DNA of 30,891 nucleotides from Acidobacteriota bacterium (lineage in GTDB: Bacteria > Acidobacteriota > Terriglobia > Terriglobales > Acidobacteriaceae). The DNA lies in assembly GCA_021780095.1 (NCBI GenBank), contig JAJXZK010000330.1:1-30891 (forward strand), read 5' to 3'. Under the pieces are notes generated by a model. That model had not been told where the DNA came from. It saw only the letters and a program-made list of their open reading frames with translations, and ran no database searches. Each line of letters begins with the position of its first letter. The stretch's first letter is position 1. This document shows positions 25,445 to 30,891 of the stretch, piece by piece. Made by a program: the position numbers and the translations under genes.

Positions 25445-25770
25445 GTCGACGTCTCCTCTCGAATCGGTTCTTCATAGAACCATGCGCCTTCAGTTTCCTC
25501 AGCGGTGAGACGGTTGGCCAGGATTGCCGCTCCGGAAAGCGCCAGCCACAAGGTCACTCGGTCCTGCCATTGAGATCCCAGCATCATCGCAAATGGAGCG
25601 GACACCCACAGGCTGAGGCAATAGAAGCAGTCGGCCGCGCCCGAGAGCGACATTCTCCGCAGCCAGTTTCGGGAGCGGGCAAATATTCTTAGCGGACCGT
25701 CTTCGGCATGCAACAGATGGGTCAGCCTCCACACCGCGAGTATGGCAAGCACAATTCGTAATGTCGTCAT
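25411..25770 (-). CDS. DUF1360 small membrane protein
   Basis: This 119-residue protein fits DUF1360. It has a first helix LRIVLAILAVWRLTHLLHAEDGP, then the conserved DCFYCLSLWVSAP with two cysteines, then two more hydrophobic segments (PFAMMLGSQ and VTLWLALSGAAILANRL) and an acidic tail. Members of this family are small membrane proteins of unknown role found in bacteria and phages. The ATG at 25770 follows GAGG at a short distance. An RNA hairpin lies directly before its ribosome binding site. The 3' end overlaps the 81-residue gene. Confidence 0.8.
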   Translation of the reverse strand: MTTLRIVLAILAVWRLTHLLHAEDGPLRIFARSRNWLRRMSLSGAADCFYCLSLWVSAPFAMMLGSQWQDRVTLWLALSGAAILANRLTAEETEGAWFYEEPIREETSTCPVVEMEEEY

Positions 25771-25782
25771 ACATACCTCATC

Positions 25783-25816
25783 GCTTCCCAGTCCGGTGGT
25801 TGCCGAACCGGGAAGC
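25783..25816 (-). other. Intercistronic RNA hairpin before DUF1360 gene
   Basis: Read on the reverse strand, GCTTCCC pairs with GGGAAGC at the two ends. The interior pairs with two G-U wobbles only in the leftward transcript, giving a 14-bp stem and a 6-nt loop. On the forward strand the same two positions would be A-C mismatches, so the structure favours the leftward RNA. No U tract follows, so it is not a standard intrinsic terminator. It lies in the 63-bp gap between the 710-residue gene and the DUF1360 gene. Confidence 0.6.
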
Positions 25817-25833
25817 AGGTTAGAGACGATCGG

Positions 25834-27966
25834 CTACAACGACGTTTGCAGGCAGAACCCGACCGAAGCAGGTGCATAGTTGTGCGAGCCCGGAGAGCTG
25901 TTGACGATGCTGCGGTCCCACACGTTCAACTGCACCACGTAGCCGCATTTTGGCAACGACGCCGTGGTCAGTGTCCATGGGTTGCCCACCGAAGGCAGCG
26001 GCGCCGTCGGTACAATTCCACTGGCAGGCGTCAGCGGTCCTGAGTATGGCTCAGAGCCCATGCTGAACGACCCAAAGTTAAGGTCGTACGCGACATAATG
26101 GCCGTTCAATGGAGTCCCGATCACAAACTGGCTGCAATCCAGGTTGTTGTCCAGGTGCACAGCGGCCTGGGGCGCGGTGTTGTCGAGCTGCAGCAAGTGG
26201 ACATCCGGCAGAGAGCCCAACACGGGATTGTCCGCCATGTCAGCAATCTGCAGCGTGATCTGCCACAGCTCATCGCCGCTCGTGTCCCACTCGCCCAACA
26301 ATGAATCGATATTCAGGGTGGGATCCATGTAGGTGAAATATCCATTCACATCCGGCCCGCTGGTGTAGGTTGTCCCATCCCAACGCGTCAGCTGCAACGG
26401 CGTTGTCAGCGTGATCGGAGAGCCTCCGCCAGTGTTTTGTACCGTCAGCTTGTACTTGTACCCCACGAACAATTCACCTTGTACAGACACTCTGCCGCCG
26501 AACGGGCACGCGCGCCCATAGGCATCCGCCGCCGTGTTGGTCAGCGCAAAGACTGCGCTGGGGGTCGTCTGACCCGTCGTGCTGTCGATCATGCTGGTCG
26601 GAATTCCACCCAGGATGCTGATCGTCGGCGTCAGGTAATTGGGCTGCGAGCCTGGCTGAATTTGCACATGCGTATCCAGCAGGTTGCCCCAACTCGTCAG
26701 CGCATTCGGATCCGAGGTGGAGGGCAAGGCCGCCCAGGAAAGCACAGCGCGCACGCGACCAATCTTGGGGGTGTTGCAAGGATTGCGATGATTGCTGAGG
26801 TTGACCGGCAGCACCGCGGAGTACACGAGGCCGCCGGCAGGAATGCTGGCAATATCGTGGACTTGCACACCTACGGTTCCCTGGTAGGTGTATTCGCAGG
26901 TATTGTCCCAGTCCGCCCAAAAGGCTATATATTCGGTGCTTCCACCGGTACACAGTCCGCCACCATATCCGGAGGGCCGTTTAATCACAAAGGTTGCAAC
27001 CAGCCGTTCCAGGCCGTAGCCTCCTTCAAGCCCGAGACATTCGAGTTGCTCGAAGGTTACATCCGCGTCGACCTCGGCCAAACTAGTCAGCGCCGATTGC
27101 CAGTCTAGTCCGGCGCTTTTCCAATCCGCGATGTTGAGCTCAATCGCTTTGGGATCCGCTGCCTTGGCGTTCACTGCCTGGTGGAGTTGCGAAAAACCAA
27201 AGCGGTGGGACGGCACTGGGCTACTGGCCGCGGTCGCCTTCTTCTCAGACTGCGAGTGATACAACTTCGCCAGCTGCGCCACGGATAACGGGCCGGGATC
27301 CGGCAGCGGAATGGGAATCTGCAGCGCCTGTTCCAGTTCTTGCGGCGGCAGAACCTGTTTCACGTTCTCGTTAATGGTGGCTGCAATTTCCTTCAGAAAA
27401 ATCGGACGGGGCCGTATCTGGATTTGTGCGTCCAGAGTGTTGCCCCATACCGGTGTGTAGGATGGATTGCCGGGCGTCGGAATCGCGTTCCAGGACAGAA
27501 TCGCGCGCACTTTCGGCAGAACTGGAAAGATGCACCAATTCGACTTCGGCGACAATTGCACGGAGGCGGCATAGCTCAGCGGCTTTTCAGCATCCTTGTG
27601 GCAGTCGGTCTGCTCCGGAATATCGTGCACGTTGATCGCGGACAAGCCCGCGTCTTCCCACCCTGAACCATAGTCAACAAAAAATCGAACGTACTCGAAT
27701 GATCCATTTTGGCAGAGCGAGCCGTTGTATCCAGTGGATTGATTCACCTGGACCACCGCTTCCAGAATATTGGTCGCGGGGTTGAATCCCAGGCAGGTCA
27801 AGTGTTCGTAAAACTCATCATTCGCAATTGAAACGACGGGTTTAAACTCACTGTCTTTCAGGTTGCCGAAATAATTTGGGTTGCTGGCCACCAGACCGGA
27901 AAAGTTGAGCCTGTTGGTCTTCACCGCTTCGAGTGCCGCTGACTCATTGCTCGTAATTTTTGCCAT
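25834..27966 (-). CDS. Internally duplicated protein of unknown function
   Basis: This 710-residue protein has no signal peptide or membrane helix. It contains two copies of a domain of about 160 residues. Copy one (about residues 45-190) has CLGFNPATNILEAVV, GYNGSLCQNGSFEYVRFFVD, INVHDIP and KVRAILSWNAIP ending WGNTLDAQIQIRP. Copy two (about 300-450) has CLGLEGGYGLERLVA, GYGGGLCTGGSTEYIAFWAD, VQVHDIA and RVRAVLSWAALP ending WGNLLDTHVQIQP. A third, beta-rich region (about 450-710) follows. No enzyme motif is recognised; the duplicated domain looks beta-sandwich-like and could bind ligands. The start ATG at 27966 is chosen because GGAGG lies five bases upstream; the ATG at 27978 overlaps that site. 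It lies downstream of the TPR-CHAT gene, separated by 372 bp. Confidence 0.75.
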   Translation of the reverse strand: MAKITSNESAALEAVKTNRLNFSGLVASNPNYFGNLKDSEFKPVVSIANDEFYEHLTCLGFNPATNILEAVVQVNQSTGYNGSLCQNGSFEYVRFFVDYGSGWEDAGLSAINVHDIPEQTDCHKDAEKPLSYAASVQLSPKSNWCIFPVLPKVRAILSWNAIPTPGNPSYTPVWGNTLDAQIQIRPRPIFLKEIAATINENVKQVLPPQELEQALQIPIPLPDPGPLSVAQLAKLYHSQSEKKATAASSPVPSHRFGFSQLHQAVNAKAADPKAIELNIADWKSAGLDWQSALTSLAEVDADVTFEQLECLGLEGGYGLERLVATFVIKRPSGYGGGLCTGGSTEYIAFWADWDNTCEYTYQGTVGVQVHDIASIPAGGLVYSAVLPVNLSNHRNPCNTPKIGRVRAVLSWAALPSTSDPNALTSWGNLLDTHVQIQPGSQPNYLTPTISILGGIPTSMIDSTTGQTTPSAVFALTNTAADAYGRACPFGGRVSVQGELFVGYKYKLTVQNTGGGSPITLTTPLQLTRWDGTTYTSGPDVNGYFTYMDPTLNIDSLLGEWDTSGDELWQITLQIADMADNPVLGSLPDVHLLQLDNTAPQAAVHLDNNLDCSQFVIGTPLNGHYVAYDLNFGSFSMGSEPYSGPLTPASGIVPTAPLPSVGNPWTLTTASLPKCGYVVQLNVWDRSIVNSSPGSHNYAPASVGFCLQTSL

Positions 27967-28338
27967 GATTTCCTCCATGCAGAATTTGGCCGCGCTCGCG
28001 GTGAATGCAACGACCTAGACTCGCATACGCCAAGCGCGCGGTCGCCGCATTTCCATTGCCACCGGGTCGAGATTCGAATCGAACGAATTTCCAGCAGAAC
28101 CCTGTCCATAACGATGGTGCGAAAACAACCTTGCGCGTTTCATTCCCGCGAGAATAATTCGCTGTGTAAGTCTCGTTGAAACAGGGGAAGAATTTTTAGC
28201 GAAGTTGCGGTGACTTCGGGAGTGTTGTGGAAAGTTGAAATTATTGCTACAAAGCCGGAATTGGAAGTGCGGAAAGCATGGAAGACACCCTCCGTCCGCG
28301 CCATTGCCACAAAGCGTTGGCTGCCGACGGGGGAGTTT
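27967..28338. other. 372-bp gap between TPR-CHAT gene and duplicated-domain gene
   Basis: No open frame with coding character is seen. The stretch holds the ribosome binding site of the 710-residue gene (GGAGG at 27972-27976), a tight inverted repeat CCGCG-CT-CGCGG at 27990-28001, and a 10-bp palindrome GATTCGAATC at 28071-28080. No convincing promoter or U-tract terminator could be placed, although a promoter for the leftward gene is expected here. Confidence 0.5.
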
Positions 28339-30891
28339 TTAGCCGCCCGCGTAGAGCTGAAAGGCGGCCCAATACAAGGGCTTGCGATATACCGATTGAG
28401 AATGGATCAGCGACAGCTTTGCGGTTCTGAGCGCGGCATCGGGTGGTTGGCCCGTTTGGATTTCGCTGTAGAGCCGATCCATCAGCAATGGCGTTGCGGC
28501 GTCACTGGCTTCCCACAAAGCACCGATCGCGTTATGCGCTCCCGCTCGCAGAAATGCCCAGGACAGCCCGACAAGTCCTTCTCCCGCGTAAGCGCGAAGG
28601 CCGGATCCGTAGCAGGTCGAAATGGTGACCAGCCGTGCGTGAATCGGCTGTCGCACAATGTCTCTTGCATACAGTTTGAAGCTATCCGGATGCCCTCTCG
28701 GTGCCGATAGGATCACCGCAGAATCAAGCGGACTCAATCGGCTCGCGGTACCATGAGCAACGAAATGAATGTAGGAAAAATCGCCAGGCTGGCCTGCGGT
28801 ATACGCCGCCGGCACGGCACTTGCCCGCGTCAGCACCACTTGGCGATCGGGGTCGAAATGCTTTTCGATGCTGTCAATCTCGGCCTCCGCATTCAGCAGC
28901 CTTGGATAGTCGCCCCCGTACGAAATTGGATCGCCAATCAACAACATCCCTTTGCCGGCCGCGCCGTCATCCGGCGAATCCAGGCCAGAGATCAACCGGA
29001 TGGCGTTGGTGTTCGCAATCGTGACGTCTTCGATCCAATAATGGACACCGCCCTCGCCGGGAGCGAGAAGGCTTTCAAAATTTATCTTATCCAGGCTTCC
29101 GTCTGAAATTAATACGATCCTCGCTCCCTTGCGCAAACCGGTCGCAGCGGGTGCGACAAGGGCATCGAAAAGATACCTTGCGTCTTCATCGTTCTGGCGG
29201 ATCGGATCGCTCGATCGAAGGATGGCTCTCTGATAGTTTTTAACGTGCGCGTCGATCTCCGACTGCCCGGGAAGTCGAAAAATGCGAATGTGACGGCCAT
29301 CGATGGCCCATAAGTAAGATTGGTCCGGACAAAGCGCATAAAACAGGATGGTTGCGTTCAGTTTTCGAGCGACTGCCTGGGCATTTATGGATCGCTGATG
29401 AACCATCCCGGAGGCATGGCTGGTGATCCCTAGCCCTTCTTCGAGGGTTTGCGCGCGACCTCTATCCAATAATTGCAATGCATCCTGCGAACGATGCGAC
29501 TCGATTAGGAACTGCGCATAATCCTTGTAGAGAGAGTCGGCATTTGCGAAGAAAGGGAGCTTCATCTCATCGTCTTTGAGAGAAGAACGTTGCGCTTCAA
29601 AGGTAGCCACGGACTTTTTGAACCAGGATTCGGACGCGCGCATATTGTGGACCCGCGCATAGTACTTTGCGATCGCATTCTCGACCTCTTCACGTCGCGA
29701 CGGCATCGTCACCGGGTCTCGATACACCTGCAACAGCAGGGCGGTGGCGTTAGGACCTGATTTGCTGCGAGCTGCCAGAAGGCCCTGCAGAAATAAAGCA
29801 TCCACCACTGCGGATTGACTGCCCCAGGCATGTGCCGCCCGGATTGCTTCCAGGCTCTGTCGCTCCGCCAGATCGAATTGCCTGCGTTGAAAAAAAAGAA
29901 ATCCCAACTCCGTATGGGTCGCCGCGATTAACTCTTTGTCGTTCACAGATTGTGCTGCGCTCAATGCTCGCCGGTAGTTTGCCTCAGCCGATTTCAGATC
30001 TCCCAGGCGATAAAAAGACAAGCCGCTGTTGGTGGCCCAGACGATCTGGTCATGGACTGAGCCAAGTTCCCTGGCTTGCTGTTCTGCCTGCTGAAAGTCA
30101 AAAAGTGATTTCTCAAAGTCTCCTAGCTTGTAATAGGCCCACCCCGCATTGCCCAGCGCTAACTCCAGGGCCAGCCTTGCGTCGGTCGATCGAGCGATCT
30201 GGGAGGCATGTTCAAATCTAGCGAGAGCCTCGTCGTATTCTTCGTAGTGCAACGACACAGTGCCTAGGTTTAATAGGTCGCTCGTCTCCAGGAATCTATC
30301 GCCATGCCGCCTGGCAAACTCCAGACTTCTCTGGAATGAATCCGAAGCTGACGCCAGCTGATCGCGGTGGACGGCGATCAGTCCTTGTGTTTGCAGTACC
30401 TCTCCCTGTAAGGCGGAATGAGTTTGGCTGGCAAGTTGTTGCGCCGCTCGTAACTCGTGATTGGATAGCGTGGCCTGATTCAGGCGGGTGTGCGCCAAAC
30501 TTAGAAGCAATTGCCGTTTGATTTCAGTATCGACAGCGGCGAACCGGGTTGGATGATATTCCCTAAGTAATTGCTCCACCTGCGGGCTGTCGCCCTGATA
30601 GGTGAGGATCTCCGCATCCAGCAGGCGAAATTTTATGTCCCAATTTCGATTGCGCCCGGAGAACTCCTTGCGGGCTACCTCTGTATCCAGATGAGCGTCG
30701 CCCAGTTCGCCACGCAGAAACTCAACATGGATTTTCTGGTAAGTGGCCTCAGGAGAAAGAGGCATGCTGTGCTGGCAGCCGCAAACAGCAAGAGCGGCCA
30801 GTAGACCTCCCGCTAGGAAGGAGGCATAGTGCTGCCGTTGATGAAAGTTGAAGACGCGCTGACCTTGCCGTGAACATTGCAGCCTAGCTCG
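28339..30891 (-). CDS. TPR-CHAT protease-like lipoprotein (5' end outside window)
   Basis: The frame stays open to the right edge (850 codons visible). Counting from the in-frame ATG at 30765, about 400 residues are TPR-like helical repeats (YEEYDEALARFEHASQIA, YKLGDFEKSLFDFQQAE, YRLGDLKSAEANYRRALSAA). A CHAT domain follows (about 480-808) with the caspase-like pair His671 in YIHFVAHGT and Cys718 in TISTCYGSG, and the conserved WAFLRAGAHNAIGALWEASD. The ATG at 30765 is not the real start: the 42 codons before it encode a signal peptide with a lipobox-like end (LLAALAVCGCQ). No ATG, GTG or TTG occurs there, so the start must lie beyond the window. The product should be an envelope lipoprotein with the CHAT protease outside the cytoplasm. 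Some CHAT proteins are proteases in immunity or programmed-cell-death-like systems; the target here is unknown. Confidence 0.88.
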   Translation of the reverse strand, partial: RARLQCSRQGQRVFNFHQRQHYASFLAGGLLAALAVCGCQHSMPLSPEATYQKIHVEFLRGELGDAHLDTEVARKEFSGRNRNWDIKFRLLDAEILTYQGDSPQVEQLLREYHPTRFAAVDTEIKRQLLLSLAHTRLNQATLSNHELRAAQQLASQTHSALQGEVLQTQGLIAVHRDQLASASDSFQRSLEFARRHGDRFLETSDLLNLGTVSLHYEEYDEALARFEHASQIARSTDARLALELALGNAGWAYYKLGDFEKSLFDFQQAEQQARELGSVHDQIVWATNSGLSFYRLGDLKSAEANYRRALSAAQSVNDKELIAATHTELGFLFFQRRQFDLAERQSLEAIRAAHAWGSQSAVVDALFLQGLLAARSKSGPNATALLLQVYRDPVTMPSRREEVENAIAKYYARVHNMRASESWFKKSVATFEAQRSSLKDDEMKLPFFANADSLYKDYAQFLIESHRSQDALQLLDRGRAQTLEEGLGITSHASGMVHQRSINAQAVARKLNATILFYALCPDQSYLWAIDGRHIRIFRLPGQSEIDAHVKNYQRAILRSSDPIRQNDEDARYLFDALVAPAATGLRKGARIVLISDGSLDKINFESLLAPGEGGVHYWIEDVTIANTNAIRLISGLDSPDDGAAGKGMLLIGDPISYGGDYPRLLNAEAEIDSIEKHFDPDRQVVLTRASAVPAAYTAGQPGDFSYIHFVAHGTASRLSPLDSAVILSAPRGHPDSFKLYARDIVRQPIHARLVTISTCYGSGLRAYAGEGLVGLSWAFLRAGAHNAIGALWEASDAATPLLMDRLYSEIQTGQPPDAALRTAKLSLIHSQSVYRKPLYWAAFQLYAGG

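Noticed and set aside
25783..25816. Hairpin as an intrinsic terminator
   Set aside because: There is no U tract after the stem and the next gene starts about 13 bases later, so an intercistronic element is more likely.
28060..28100. GATTCGAATC palindrome resembling a tRNA 3' end or attachment site
   Set aside because: No tRNA structure, no second copy as a direct repeat, and no integrase gene in the window.

Overview
The window looks like a chromosomal segment from an acidobacterium (Acidobacteriota, probably the Terriglobia/Koribacter side). This is an inference. It rests on moderate-to-high GC, on a remnant of a SpoIIE-type phosphatase whose N-terminus looks acidobacterial, on two roughly 1070-residue secreted beta-propeller proteins, and on TPR-CHAT and HTTM genes of the kind seen in that phylum. 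No rRNA, tRNA, CRISPR array, transposase or integrase was found.

Layout. (1) 1-292: the 5' end of a leftward gene for an exported BON-domain protein, cut by the window edge. (2) 403-6868: a leftward surface-polysaccharide operon. In order of transcription it encodes a Wzx-type flippase, a GT4 glycosyltransferase, an FkbM methyltransferase, a second FkbM-like protein with a coiled-coil N-terminus, and two GT2 glycosyltransferases that overlap by ATGA. Together they would modify and assemble a lipid-linked oligosaccharide and flip it across the inner membrane; no polymerase or export gene lies in the window. (3) 6987-7874: a leftward aldo/keto reductase. (4) 7898-14240: a good sigma70-like promoter followed by three tightly packed rightward genes, namely an exported, membrane-anchored VWA protein, a large tubulin/FtsZ-like GTPase and a one-TM protein of unknown family. 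This is the most attractive candidate for a little-studied system, a predicted cytoskeletal or membrane-remodelling module.

(5) 14256-14693: a PP2C/SpoIIE phosphatase pseudogene with a large internal deletion and a frameshift. (6) 14799-15602: a secreted protein of unknown function with a Met/His-rich tail. (7) 15761-22418: two divergently transcribed paralogous secreted beta-propeller (BNR/sortilin-like) proteins. (8) 22543-23340: a HugZ/PNPOx-like protein with a DUF2470 domain. (9) 23399-24957: a leftward two-gene operon of a one-TM protein and an HTTM (gamma-carboxylase-like) membrane protein. (10) 25199-30891: a leftward block with a TPR-CHAT lipoprotein (5' end beyond the window), an internally duplicated 710-residue protein of unknown function, an intercistronic RNA hairpin, a DUF1360 membrane protein and an 81-residue protein with an N-terminal CC motif.

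Starts were re-chosen from Shine-Dalgarno spacing and family N-termini. Several differ from the longest open frame, and two use TTG. Functions come from recognising motifs by eye, without database searches.
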